From CAYFXE01 sp964347035 (lineage in GTDB: Bacteria; Acidobacteriota; Aminicenantia; Aminicenantales; Aminicenantaceae): a stretch of DNA of 64,000 bases. A model generated the notes under the pieces. It was not told the origin of the DNA. It ran no database searches and saw nothing but the letters and a program-made list of their open reading frames with translations. Shown here piece by piece: positions 9,472 through 17,908 of this stretch. How positions within the stretch are numbered: the stretch's first letter is position 1; every line of letters starts with the position of its first letter. The position numbers were made by a program, and so were the translations under genes. The stretch spans positions 6,134-70,133 of the forward strand of contig CAYFXE010000012.1 of NCBI GenBank assembly GCA_964347035.1, given 5' to 3'.

Positions 9472-9890
9472 AAGTCGACCACAACCTGTAACACGAAACG
9501 ATCGTTCTTTTTGATGTCCATTTCATTATAGGTTATGGCCTTGACATCTCCAAAAATATTGTGTTTTTCGGAATACTGATCGCCCCTGAAGAGGGCCACC
9601 AGAGTGTATCCCTTGCCTTTCTTCTCGATGAGGACTTCATCCACAGCACCCAAAAGAAACATCTTTGATTCCAACAAGTATATAATTTCTTCTAAGAAAC
9701 TGAAGAGCAACTGCTGTAGATCCTTTCCTTCTACTTTGACTCTATGCTCTTTCGTTTTATCGATAAGCTCCCAATCCCACATCAGGGATGCCGTTGCCAA
9801 GGCGGCATTGACAAAGGATTCCTCGAGGGTTTTACCAAAAGCCTGAAATTTGGCATCAGCCGTGTGGGGAAGGAACCGATACCTCTCCAC
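9468..9890 (-). CDS. Archease, RtcB activator
   Basis: Archease speeds RtcB guanylylation and multiple turnover. 140 residues, the normal size. The N terminus FLPHTADAKFQAFGKTLEE is typical of the family, with the conserved HTAD segment. The C terminus has the Asp-rich end (VVDL) that in archeases helps bind the ligase active-site metal. It lies directly before rtcB with a 4-bp ATGA overlap and 1 bp after the pncB stop, so pncB, archease and rtcB probably form one transcript. Confidence 0.92.
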   Translation of the reverse strand: MERYRFLPHTADAKFQAFGKTLEESFVNAALATASLMWDWELIDKTKEHRVKVEGKDLQQLLFSFLEEIIYLLESKMFLLGAVDEVLIEKKGKGYTLVALFRGDQYSEKHNIFGDVKAITYNEMDIKKNDRFVLQVVVDL

Positions 9891-9891
9891 T

Positions 9892-11259
9892 TTAGAGCCC
9901 TCCTAACTCTTTCTTTTTAATTTTTTCGATGAGATCTTCCTGAAGAGCTAGTAATCGTGGCGATAGCTCGACTGGAAAAACCTCGCATTCGCCTTGAATC
10001 TTTTTGTATTTATCATCCAGTCTGGAGAATTCATCATGAAAAATGTCCTGGATCTCAGGGAGTGAAGGCGAAGGGGCTGTGATCCGCCCTTTGTCCATGA
10101 CCTTTCGCAACAAAGGCTCACCTCCTTCGAATCGCTCATCACGCACACCGATGATATCCTTCTCTATTTTATTCTGTCCTGAAATCAAGCGAAAAACTTG
10201 CTTTTCCGAGGGCAGTGATATCTTTTCAGGGCTTAATTTCAAGACGGGCTGTCCCCCGTAACTCGCTAGTTTGTAAGCCATATCCAAATAAGGAGCATCG
10301 GCGGAAACACCCATCTTAGTGCCCACACCGAAAGAGTCGATCTCAGCCCCTCGCTCGATAACCTCTAGGATTTTATATTCATCAAACGAACCGCTGGCGA
10401 AAATCGTGACATCTTGAAGGCCAGATTCTTGGAGGATGTGCCTGACTTCCCTGCTTAGGCTGGCGATATCCCCGCTATCCAACCTAACTCCCTTCAACCG
10501 ATTACCCTTCTTGGCCATTTCTCGTCCGACCTCAACCGCTTTTTTCGTTCCGGCGATCGTATCGTAGGTATCCACCAGCAACATCGTATTCTCCGGAAAA
10601 GTCTGAGCAAAGGCCCGGAAGGCCCCGATTTCTTCCTCAAAACTGGTGACAAAAGAATGAGCCATTGTCCCGAAAATCGGAAGATCGTATGCCTTCCCTG
10701 CGAGCACGTTGCTCGTCCCGACGAATCCTCCGATAAAGCTCGCTCGAGCCACCTTCAAACCAGCATCCATTCCTTGAGTCCGCCGGAGTGAAAAATCGAC
10801 AAGCTTCCGCGGCCCAGCAGCCCACACACAGCGAGAAGCTTTAGTGGCGATCATCACTTGCAGGTTTATAGCGTTGATGATAAAGGTCTCGATAATCTGG
10901 GCTTCGACGATAGGGGCCGTGACTTCGAGGAGTGGTTCATCGGCGAAAAATATTCTTCCCTCAGGAAGGGCATAGACATCGCCGCTAAACCGGAATTTTT
11001 CGAGATAGGATAGAAACTCAGGATTAAAGAGACCTGTTTTTTCCAAGTAGTCAAGATCTTCCTGTTTGAATTGGATACTCTTCAGATACTGGAGGACATC
11101 ATCCAGTCCGGCAGAGATGAAATAGCGACGTGCGGGAGGATAGTTGCGGATAAAAAGGCTGAACGTGGCTTGCTCAGACATATCATGTTCGAAATAACAA
11201 GCTGCCATTGTCAGTTCGTAGAGGTCTGTGAACAAAGCCAGATTTTTTTTCAGATTCAT
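9892..11259 (-). CDS. pncB: Nicotinate phosphoribosyltransferase
   Basis: Converts nicotinate and PRPP to nicotinate mononucleotide in NAD salvage. About 455 residues. The N terminus NLALFTDLYELTMAACYFEH is the family signature. The central DFSLRRTQGMDAGLKVARAS and VRLDSGDIASLSREVRHIL regions are the substrate and phosphate sites, and GTKMGVSADAPYLDMAYKL is also typical. I prefer the ATG at 11259 (MNLKK) because GAGGG sits 7 bases upstream; an in-frame extension to 11286 lacks such a site. It heads the pncB-archease-rtcB unit. With nadA in the same window, both salvage and de novo NAD routes are represented. Confidence 0.93.
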   Translation of the reverse strand: MNLKKNLALFTDLYELTMAACYFEHDMSEQATFSLFIRNYPPARRYFISAGLDDVLQYLKSIQFKQEDLDYLEKTGLFNPEFLSYLEKFRFSGDVYALPEGRIFFADEPLLEVTAPIVEAQIIETFIINAINLQVMIATKASRCVWAAGPRKLVDFSLRRTQGMDAGLKVARASFIGGFVGTSNVLAGKAYDLPIFGTMAHSFVTSFEEEIGAFRAFAQTFPENTMLLVDTYDTIAGTKKAVEVGREMAKKGNRLKGVRLDSGDIASLSREVRHILQESGLQDVTIFASGSFDEYKILEVIERGAEIDSFGVGTKMGVSADAPYLDMAYKLASYGGQPVLKLSPEKISLPSEKQVFRLISGQNKIEKDIIGVRDERFEGGEPLLRKVMDKGRITAPSPSLPEIQDIFHDEFSRLDDKYKKIQGECEVFPVELSPRLLALQEDLIEKIKKKELGGL

Positions 11260-11340
11260 CAACATACCCTCAAGGATTATATACAACGTCCATTTTTCTC
11301 ATCATAATGACAATCAGGAATAAAATCAAACCAGTGAGAA

Positions 11341-11437
11341 GGGGTCAGACCTTTCTAATTTTCATAATAAATATGAGTACATGCTACCCTCTCATAATCG
11401 ATAGGGGAAATTATGAACATTAGGAAGGTCTGACCCC
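11341..11437. repeat. REP/MITE-like inverted repeat 1 (GGGGTCAGACCTT arms)
   Basis: A 97-bp palindromic element lies between pncB and the radical SAM gene. The arms are 28 bases (11341-11368 and 11410-11437) with two mismatches, and the outer core is GGGGTCAGACCTT. The loop is AT-rich. The same outer core, with G for A, starts the elements at 26.8 and 44.0 kb. Such long hairpins near gene ends resemble REP sequences mobilised by RAYT/IS200-type transposases; that assignment is inference, since no transposase is present here. The element could also act as a bidirectional terminator. Confidence 0.75.
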
Positions 11438-11443
11438 AATCTG

Positions 11444-12454
11444 TTAAAAGACTCCGGCGATCTGGCCGCCGCAAGAGGGACAAGAGGCATCCTGGAGTTT
11501 GATCTTCCCGATAAAAAAGCCCTGTCTGGGGATAAGTACTTCTTGGCAGTGGGGACAGAGAGTGTGCTCGGCCACACCCAACACATTGCCGACATAGACG
11601 TAATTAAGCCCCTCTTTTTTACCGATCTCGAACGCCTTTCGCAGAGTCTCGACGGGTGTTGGTCGAGAATCTGTGTATTGATAGTCTGGATGAAAACGAC
11701 TGATATGCCAGGGAATGTTCGGATCCAGATCGTGGATGAACCGAGCGACCTGGGTCAATTCCTCATCCGAATCATTCTGATCAGGTATCACGAGTGTGGT
11801 CACCTCGATCCAGATGCCTAATTTTTTCATCAGGCGAATGGAGTTTAGAACTGGCTCTAGATGGGCCCGACAGAATTCCTTGTAGAAATCCTCTTTGAAA
11901 GACTTCAAATCTACATTACAGGCATCCAGATAAGGATGGATGACCTCAAGGGCCTCGGGCGTCATGTAGCCGTTGGTGACAAAAACGTTGGCCAGGCCTT
12001 GCTTTTTAGCCAGTTTTGCTGAATCGAAGGCGTATTCGAAAAAAATCGTCGGCTCTGTGTAAGTGTATGAAACACTTTGGCAGCCATGGGATTTGGCTTG
12101 GTGGACAACCTCTTCTGGAGTCAGTCTATAGCCCGACTCGTCTTCTTTATTCCTTCGTGTGCTCTGAGAAATCTGCCAGTTTTGACAGAAAGGGCAACGG
12201 AAATTACATCCGATAGTGGCTATGGAAAAAGACGTCGTCCCTGGTAAAAAATGATAGAGCGGTTTTTTTTCTATCGGGTCCACATGGGCGGCGATGACGT
12301 CTCCGTAGACAAGAGTCAAGAGCGTACCTCCCTTGTTCTGTCGTACTCCACAGATTCCAAATTTCGAGTCGGCTATCTGACAACGGTGATGGCACAAAGA
12401 GCAGGAGACCTTCTGCTCAGGGAGTGAACGGAAAAGCATGGCTTCCTTCATCAT
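11444..12454 (-). CDS. amrS: AmmeMemoRadiSam system radical SAM enzyme
   Basis: Radical SAM protein of the AmrS family, a partner of MEMO1-like AmrB and AMMECR1-like AmrA. The [4Fe-4S]-SAM motif is GCNFRCPFCQNWQIS (Cx3Cx2C). Upstream is the family's Cys-rich segment CSLCHHRCQIADSKFGICG. The C terminus carries a zinc-ribbon-like pair (CPHC and CPSCGG). The start is set at the ATG at 12454 (MMKEAMLF) because AAAGGAG lies about 6 bases upstream and the 336-residue product fits the family; a frame reaching 12544 lacks this support. amrA and amrB are not in the window. The biochemical role of the system is poorly defined. Confidence 0.88.
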   Translation of the reverse strand: MMKEAMLFRSLPEQKVSCSLCHHRCQIADSKFGICGVRQNKGGTLLTLVYGDVIAAHVDPIEKKPLYHFLPGTTSFSIATIGCNFRCPFCQNWQISQSTRRNKEDESGYRLTPEEVVHQAKSHGCQSVSYTYTEPTIFFEYAFDSAKLAKKQGLANVFVTNGYMTPEALEVIHPYLDACNVDLKSFKEDFYKEFCRAHLEPVLNSIRLMKKLGIWIEVTTLVIPDQNDSDEELTQVARFIHDLDPNIPWHISRFHPDYQYTDSRPTPVETLRKAFEIGKKEGLNYVYVGNVLGVAEHTLCPHCQEVLIPRQGFFIGKIKLQDASCPSCGGQIAGVF

Positions 12455-12569
12455 CTCGAATCTCCTTTTTGAAAACCCGTCTTCTCTGTGTAGAAAGCGA
12501 TCAAGTCTTGAGGCTTGTCGGTGAATATCCCGATACGATGGCAATGAATCATATCTGAAGTCCTGTATC

Positions 12570-13238
12570 TCAAGTTTGAGACTCTGTCCCTAGATCAGGA
12601 TAAAAATCTCTGGCTGATGGGCAAAGGTGACAGAGGGAACACTGGGGACATTGGGGCTTCCGGGCTTGACAGATTCTGCGGCCATGGTTGACCAGCATAT
12701 AATTGAAATCCAGCCAATCCTTCTTGGGGACGATATTCATCAGGTCTATTTCAACTTTATCCGGATTTTTCTGCTGGCTCAAACCCAATCTCTGCGACAA
12801 CCGCTTCACATGGGTATCGACAGCTATTCCTTCAGCCTTTTTGTATGAGCTGGATAGAACGATATTGGCCGTCTTCCGGGCCACTCCAGGAAGAGTAATG
12901 AGGTCCTCCATCCTGTCTGGAACTTCGCCATTATAATCTTCTACGATCTTTTTACTGGCGTTAATGATGCTTTTGGCTTTATTCCTGAAGAAGCCCGTGG
13001 GTCGGATTTCCTTTTCTAAGACTCCTTGGTCTGCCTGGGCAAAATCTTGGGCATTCAGATACTTCTGGAAGAGGAAGGGGGTGATCTCGTTGACTTTCTC
13101 ATCCGTGCATTGGGCGGAGAGGATCGTGGCTACGAGAATCTGAAGAGGCGATTCGAACCTGAGGGCAGTGCGGCTCTGCGGGTATTCCTTCTTTAATATT
13201 TGGATGATTTCTATGACTCTATCTCTGGCCTTTTCCAC
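12570..13238 (-). CDS. nth: Endonuclease III (DNA glycosylase/AP lyase)
   Basis: Removes oxidised pyrimidines and cuts abasic sites. 222 residues, the normal size. The HhH-GPD motif LITLPGVARKTANIVLSS contains the catalytic Lys, and the catalytic Asp is in IAVDTHVKRLSQRLG. The C-terminal iron-sulfur cluster loop CQARKPQCPQCSLCHLC supplies four cysteines in C-x6-C-x2-C-x5-C style, with one extra Cys. The upstream neighbour is the RNR gene on the same strand, 142 bp away, so co-transcription is uncertain. Confidence 0.95.
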   Translation of the reverse strand: MEKARDRVIEIIQILKKEYPQSRTALRFESPLQILVATILSAQCTDEKVNEITPFLFQKYLNAQDFAQADQGVLEKEIRPTGFFRNKAKSIINASKKIVEDYNGEVPDRMEDLITLPGVARKTANIVLSSSYKKAEGIAVDTHVKRLSQRLGLSQQKNPDKVEIDLMNIVPKKDWLDFNYMLVNHGRRICQARKPQCPQCSLCHLCPSARDFYPDLGTESQT

Positions 13239-13380
13239 CTTATTCCTCCTCCACTAGAAAAAAAGAGCTAACCAATTTTTTGGGGACTGCCTCCTGAATA
13301 TAATCTGTCCTATTTATAGGCTCTCTTTTCATTAGGAGGCAACCTCCATCTTCTCTCGTCACAGAAAGGAAAGTCTCTTC

Positions 13381-15507
13381 CTAAAAGGGACACAGCCCAG
13401 AAGAACACCCTCCGGAGTATTCAGCTGCCGCATAGATGAAGCCCATCTCCTCCCGTCTTTCTTCACCAACTCTCGCATCAAAAGATAACACCTGATTTTT
13501 CTTTGTCCCATATCGATAAATCGTTATTCCCTTGCACTTTAATTCGTGGGCCATGAGATAGATGTTTCTCACATCCTCGACGGTCGCATCAGAGGGAAGA
13601 TTAATCGTTTTAGAGACGGAATTATCAGTATATTTTTGAAAGGCCGCCTGGATCCTGAGATGCTGTTCCGGGGAAACATCAAAGGAGGTGATAAAGATCC
13701 TCTTCAATTCGGAGGGCAGCTCGTGGATCTGCTGGATTGAACCGTACTGCCCCACCCTGGCCATCAGCTCCCGTGAATACAGCCCTCTTCTGTGAAGTTC
13801 TCTTTCGAAGAGAGGATGTGTTTCAAAAAGCCTCGTCCCAGAAAGGACGTTGCGGACAAAACTCAATGCAAAAAGCGGCTCTATACCGCTCGAACAACCG
13901 GCCACGATGCTGATTGTTCCCGTCGGAGCGACTGTGTTGACGGTGGCATTGCGCAGCCTGAGACTCTTCTTGGCAGGATAAATAGACTTCTCATAGTTAG
14001 GAAAAACTCCTCTTTCTTCGGCTAGCGCTGCCGAAGATTCCAAGGATTCCTGATGGAAAAATTTCATCAATTCTTCAGCCATTTGGACGGCCTTCTTGCT
14101 CGTGTAAGAAATCCCAAGTTTGATCAGAAAATCGGCAAAGCCCATAATACCCAGCCCGATCTTCCGGTTGGCGAATGTGATATCCTTGATCTGGGGCAGA
14201 GGGTATCTGTTGACTTCTATGACATCATCCAATAAGCGGACAGCCCACCGTATCCTGTCTTTCAGTCTTTCCCACTGGACAGAACCATCTTTAACGAATT
14301 TTGATATGTCTATGGACCCGAGATTGCAGCTTTCGTAAGGAAGGAGGGGGATCTCCCCGCAAGGATTCGTGGCTTCGATCTGACCGATTTCAGGAGTCGG
14401 GTTATGGCGGTTGATCTCATCTAGAAAGACAACGCCTGGATCACCTGATTTCCAGGCAGCATAGACGATCAAATCAAACAGAGCCGGGGCTTTCATCGAC
14501 TTCACTTTCTTATGCGTTCGCGGATTGACAAGATCGAAGGATTCCTTCTTCTGGACGGCTTCCATGAATCGATCGGTCACAGCGACCGAGAGATTAAAGT
14601 TAGAGAAGGAATCTTCCTCGAGTTTGGCTTCGATAAATTCAACGATATCTGGATGATCACAGCGCAGGATTCCCATATTGGCCCCTCTCCGCCTTCCTCC
14701 TTGGACGATGATTCCTGTGGCGTGGTTGAAGATACTCATAAAAGATACGGGACCAGAGGCTTCTCCTTTCGTGGTAGAGACAAGGTCGCCCTTGGGCCTG
14801 AGTCGGGAGAAATCGAAGCCTGTTCCACCTCCAGTTTGATGGATGAGGGCCATGTTCTTCAATCCCCTGAATATCCCTTCCATCGAATCCTCCACTGGCA
14901 GAACAAAACAGGCGGAGAGCTGTCCAAGGGAGGTTCCAGAGTTCATCATCGTCGGAGAGTTAGGTAAAAATTCAAGCTGACTCATCATCTGAAAAAAAAC
15001 ATCCTCTACGTCCTCAGGACTAGAGGATGATTTAAAATTCGCCTCCGCTTGACTGATATGCCTCGACACGCGGCGGAAGAGCTCTTTGGGTGTTTCAACG
15101 ACATTGCGTTCATCATCTTTTAACAGGTACCTTCTCTTCAAGACGAGAAGGGTGTTGAGAGGAAGCTTAAGGTCATCCCTGACACCAAAAATAACTTTGG
15201 CTTGCCGCAGGTCTTTATGCTCCTCTCGATACAAGATATAGCTCCGCGCTACTCCCCGATACCCCATCTCCATCAACACTTGCTCGACGAGATCCTGAAT
15301 ATCCTCGACTGAGGGGATTTTATCTTGATACTGGTCCACCACTCTGTCGAGGACGCGATTTCCGATTAATTCAGATATTTCTAAGGATTGTCTTTCGTCT
15401 TCGAGCACTTCCAGGGCGGCCCTAAAGACCGCGGTTTTTATTTTCCGCTCGTCAAAATCCACGAGTGAATTATCTCTTTTTCGTATTCTATCCGGTAATC
15501 TCTTCAT
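13381..15507 (-). CDS. nrdJ: Class II (adenosylcobalamin-dependent) ribonucleotide reductase
   Basis: Oxygen-independent dNTP synthesis using adenosylcobalamin. 708 residues. The N terminus is an ATP-cone (IRKRDNSLVDFDERKIKTAV). The catalytic barrel shows NSPTMMNSGTSLGQLSACF and the active-site triad stretch NPCGEIPLLPYESCNLGS (Asn, Cys, Glu), and TGTISIVAGCSSGIEP follows. The protein ends CSSGLCPF, giving the C-terminal redox cysteine pair (C-x4-C) that re-reduces the active site. This version lacks the long C-terminal zinc domain of some NrdJ proteins. It is consistent with an anaerobic or microaerophilic host that makes or imports B12. Confidence 0.94.
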   Translation of the reverse strand: MKRLPDRIRKRDNSLVDFDERKIKTAVFRAALEVLEDERQSLEISELIGNRVLDRVVDQYQDKIPSVEDIQDLVEQVLMEMGYRGVARSYILYREEHKDLRQAKVIFGVRDDLKLPLNTLLVLKRRYLLKDDERNVVETPKELFRRVSRHISQAEANFKSSSSPEDVEDVFFQMMSQLEFLPNSPTMMNSGTSLGQLSACFVLPVEDSMEGIFRGLKNMALIHQTGGGTGFDFSRLRPKGDLVSTTKGEASGPVSFMSIFNHATGIIVQGGRRRGANMGILRCDHPDIVEFIEAKLEEDSFSNFNLSVAVTDRFMEAVQKKESFDLVNPRTHKKVKSMKAPALFDLIVYAAWKSGDPGVVFLDEINRHNPTPEIGQIEATNPCGEIPLLPYESCNLGSIDISKFVKDGSVQWERLKDRIRWAVRLLDDVIEVNRYPLPQIKDITFANRKIGLGIMGFADFLIKLGISYTSKKAVQMAEELMKFFHQESLESSAALAEERGVFPNYEKSIYPAKKSLRLRNATVNTVAPTGTISIVAGCSSGIEPLFALSFVRNVLSGTRLFETHPLFERELHRRGLYSRELMARVGQYGSIQQIHELPSELKRIFITSFDVSPEQHLRIQAAFQKYTDNSVSKTINLPSDATVEDVRNIYLMAHELKCKGITIYRYGTKKNQVLSFDARVGEERREEMGFIYAAAEYSGGCSSGLCPF

Positions 15508-15521
15508 TCTTATTTCTGCCT

Positions 15522-16637
15522 TTAGACTCCGAGTTCAGAGTGAAGCTGGATGAAGCGGAGAATATCACTCCGACAGATGATGCCAGTGATTTTTCCATCT
15601 TTAAGGACCGGAACCTGATGAATATCCTTGGCGGTGAGGCTATTGAGAATCGTATTTCCATCGGCCTCTGGGGAAACAAACATCAGTTCCTCCCGAGGAG
15701 TCATGATATCTTCCACTGTTTCATCAGACCACTTCTCTCGAGGTGTGGCTTTAACATCTTCGAGACACACGATGCCTCTCACCTCATCTTCCTCCAGGAC
15801 GAGAAAGACTCTCTCTTTTTTCTTGAGGATGAAATCATCAACGAGCTTCTGAACCGAGAGATCATGCCTCACTGACTGGTAATCCTTGGTCATCAGATTT
15901 TCAGCCTTCACTCCTTTGAGCACAGCTTCGACCATGACCCGACGATAGCCTCTGACTGCAGCGCTGTGGAGAAACCAGCCGATGAATATCAGCCAAAGAC
16001 CCGAAAGATATCCCCTCAGGACCTGGATGCCGCCCAATACCATCAGGAGAAAGGCAAAACCCTGTCCTGTTTTAGAGGCGATACGGGTTGCCTGCCTCAG
16101 GTTTCCAGTAACCTGCCAAATAATGGCTCTCAAGACTCTCCCCCCATCCATCGGAAAACCAGGGAGGAGATTAAAAATACCTAAAATAATGTTGATGAGC
16201 GCCAAATAAGAAGCCATTGCATACAAAGGGTCACCAATCCCTCTCAAGATTAAAGCGAGGATAAAGAAGACAAAGCCGAGCCCGAAACTGGTTAAAGGCC
16301 CCACAAGAGACATCACCAGTTCTTGCAAGGGCCTTTTGGGTTCCTCTGTTATCTGAGCCACACCGCCCAGGATGAACAGAGTGATATTGCGGACCTTCTC
16401 ACCCTGTTTTATGGCCGCGATGGAATGAGCGAGTTCATGAATTAAGACCGAGCTGAATATGAAAAGGCTTGTCAGAATCCCGATGAGCCAATACAGCCCT
16501 GTGCTCCACCCTGGATAGCCCTGAGGATAATAATTAGCGGCTAAAACCCAACTGAACAGAACAAAGATTAAAAACCAACTGGAATCGACGTTAATGTCGA
16601 TCCCAAAAATTCTACCGATGCGCCAAGAATGCCTCAT
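15522..16637 (-). CDS. Site-2 protease family zinc metalloprotease with CBS pair
   Basis: Intramembrane protease of the M50/S2P family, 371 residues. The membrane domain holds the zinc motif HELAH (67-71) and the third ligand in LLPGFPMDGGRVLRA near residue 160. Several hydrophobic helices (WFLIFVLFSWVLAANYY and others) surround the site. The last 130 residues form two CBS domains (ENLMTKDYQSVRHDLS; VEDIMTPREELMFVSPEA), which often bind adenosyl nucleotides. This architecture is common and the substrate is unknown. It lies 14 bp upstream of nrdJ on the same strand. Confidence 0.9.
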   Translation of the reverse strand: MRHSWRIGRIFGIDINVDSSWFLIFVLFSWVLAANYYPQGYPGWSTGLYWLIGILTSLFIFSSVLIHELAHSIAAIKQGEKVRNITLFILGGVAQITEEPKRPLQELVMSLVGPLTSFGLGFVFFILALILRGIGDPLYAMASYLALINIILGIFNLLPGFPMDGGRVLRAIIWQVTGNLRQATRIASKTGQGFAFLLMVLGGIQVLRGYLSGLWLIFIGWFLHSAAVRGYRRVMVEAVLKGVKAENLMTKDYQSVRHDLSVQKLVDDFILKKKERVFLVLEEDEVRGIVCLEDVKATPREKWSDETVEDIMTPREELMFVSPEADGNTILNSLTAKDIHQVPVLKDGKITGIICRSDILRFIQLHSELGV

Positions 16638-16826
16638 CCTCTTACTCCTTTCTTAGAAGAGCGCAATTATGGGAGATGGACTACTGCCTCCCTCGAGAAT
16701 AGACCAGATGTCGCAATTCCTCATCAAGAATAGTCATTATGTCGTGAATACCTGCCGGTATAAGGGACCTGATTTCTCTGAAGTCGTTCGGTTACCTGCG
16801 TCTGGCTGTTTGCGGTTCTTTCCTCT

Positions 16827-17342
16827 CTATGGTCCTAAGTGAACCATTTCATGGGAAAAATGGAAGTCTTCTACGTCATAATATTCTGGAAATTTCTCGA
16901 GTAAATCTATCTCTGATTTTACCATGAAATAGTGGCTTCTTTCTACACGGGATAAGTATTCTAGGAGCTTCCGGCTCTCATCCCTCTCAACCTCTTGGCT
17001 TTTTCCCTTGTAAAATTCCTCTGATAACTTTTCGGCCTTGAGAGCTGCCTTGAATATATCCAGGATGGTGGGTTCGGTTTTAGCCTCAACTTTGATGGGT
17101 GGAAGAAATGATCTTTCTGGAAGCTCGACCTTTTTGGCTGGATACTTTTGTGAATGTAAATTCTCCAGGATCTTGCGATGTTTTTTCTCTTCATAGATCA
17201 GGAATTTTAATTTCTTCTTCAATAATGCGTTTTTTACTCGATCATGGAGTTTGGTATAGGTAGAGACAGCCTCGATTTCTGACTTGATGGCCAGGGCCAA
17301 CACTTCATGAGAGAGCGCTTCATTAGGCAAAGTCACTATCAT
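16827..17342 (-). CDS. Ferritin-like / rubrerythrin-type diiron protein
   Basis: Protein of about 171 residues with two repeated helical-hairpin signatures: LALAIKSEIEAVSTYTKLHD with YEEKKHRKILENL, and FKAALKAEKLSEEFYKGKSQ with LSRVERSHYFMVKSEI. These Glu and ExxH residues match the diiron sites of rubrerythrin-like ferritins. It has no rubredoxin domain. A longer frame to 17663 overlaps the rubrerythrin gene and is spurious upstream of MIVTLPNE. The ATG at 17342 directly abuts GAGGAGG; a GTG two codons later has better spacing and may be the true start. It is the last gene of the long minus-strand cluster, probably in iron or peroxide handling. Confidence 0.8.
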   Translation of the reverse strand: MIVTLPNEALSHEVLALAIKSEIEAVSTYTKLHDRVKNALLKKKLKFLIYEEKKHRKILENLHSQKYPAKKVELPERSFLPPIKVEAKTEPTILDIFKAALKAEKLSEEFYKGKSQEVERDESRKLLEYLSRVERSHYFMVKSEIDLLEKFPEYYDVEDFHFSHEMVHLGP

Positions 17343-17385
17343 CCTCCTCTTTTCCACAGCGCTCGGAGCGCTAAGTCGATATCGA

Positions 17386-17889
17386 TTAGAATCTTGAGAA
17401 CTTTTCCTTTGGAGAACCGCACACAGGACACATCTCCGGAGCTTCTCCCTCCACGGTGAATCCACAGACTTGACAGACATGAATCGGGAAGAACTCAAGA
17501 TCCTGGCCTTGTTCGACAGCCTCTTTGGCTCTTTTGTACAATCCGGCATGGACTTCCTCAGCTGCCATAGCCCACTTAGTAGTCGTCTGGGCTCCTGTCT
17601 CCTGTTGATCTTCCGCGACTTTGATGTAAGCCGGATACATCTCTGTGACCTCGAAATTTTCACCTTCCATGGCTTCCTTCAAGTTTTCCTCAGTTTTTCC
17701 GATTCCCGAGAGCGTTCTCAAGTGATTGGTGGCATGCACCTGTTCAGCGTAAGAATTAGCCCTGAACAGCCTGGCCACGTTGGCAAAATTTTCTTTTTCT
17801 GCCTTATCGGCAAATGCCAGATATTTCATGTGAGCTTGACTTTCTCCGGCAAAAGCATTCTTGAGGTTTTCTTCTGTCATCTTTCTCAT
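17386..17889 (-). CDS. rbr: Rubrerythrin
   Basis: Peroxide reductase of anaerobes, 167 residues. The N-terminal four-helix domain has the diiron ligand patterns NAFAGESQAHMKYLAFADKA and AEQVHATNHL, and a second set in AMEGENFEVTEMYPAYIKVA and AAEEVHAGLY. The C-terminal rubredoxin domain has CQVCGFTVEGEAPEMCPVCG (two CxxC). It lies 19 bp after nadA and 43 bp before the ferritin-like gene, all on the same strand. Electrons probably come from the rubredoxin system encoded near 31.9 kb. The start may be at M1 or M4. Confidence 0.95.
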   Translation of the reverse strand: MRKMTEENLKNAFAGESQAHMKYLAFADKAEKENFANVARLFRANSYAEQVHATNHLRTLSGIGKTEENLKEAMEGENFEVTEMYPAYIKVAEDQQETGAQTTTKWAMAAEEVHAGLYKRAKEAVEQGQDLEFFPIHVCQVCGFTVEGEAPEMCPVCGSPKEKFSRF

Positions 17890-17908
17890 CTTATTTCTCC
17901 TTTTATTT

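Noticed and set aside
13288..13341. Inverted TGCCTCCT...AGGAGGCA between nth and nrdJ
   Set aside because: Only 8-base arms with a 38-base loop; it does not match the REP-like family and the right part may just be ribosome-site-like sequence.
16961..17194. Second basic protein overlapping the ferritin-like gene in another frame
   Set aside because: It is a shadow frame; the diiron motifs lie in the annotated frame.
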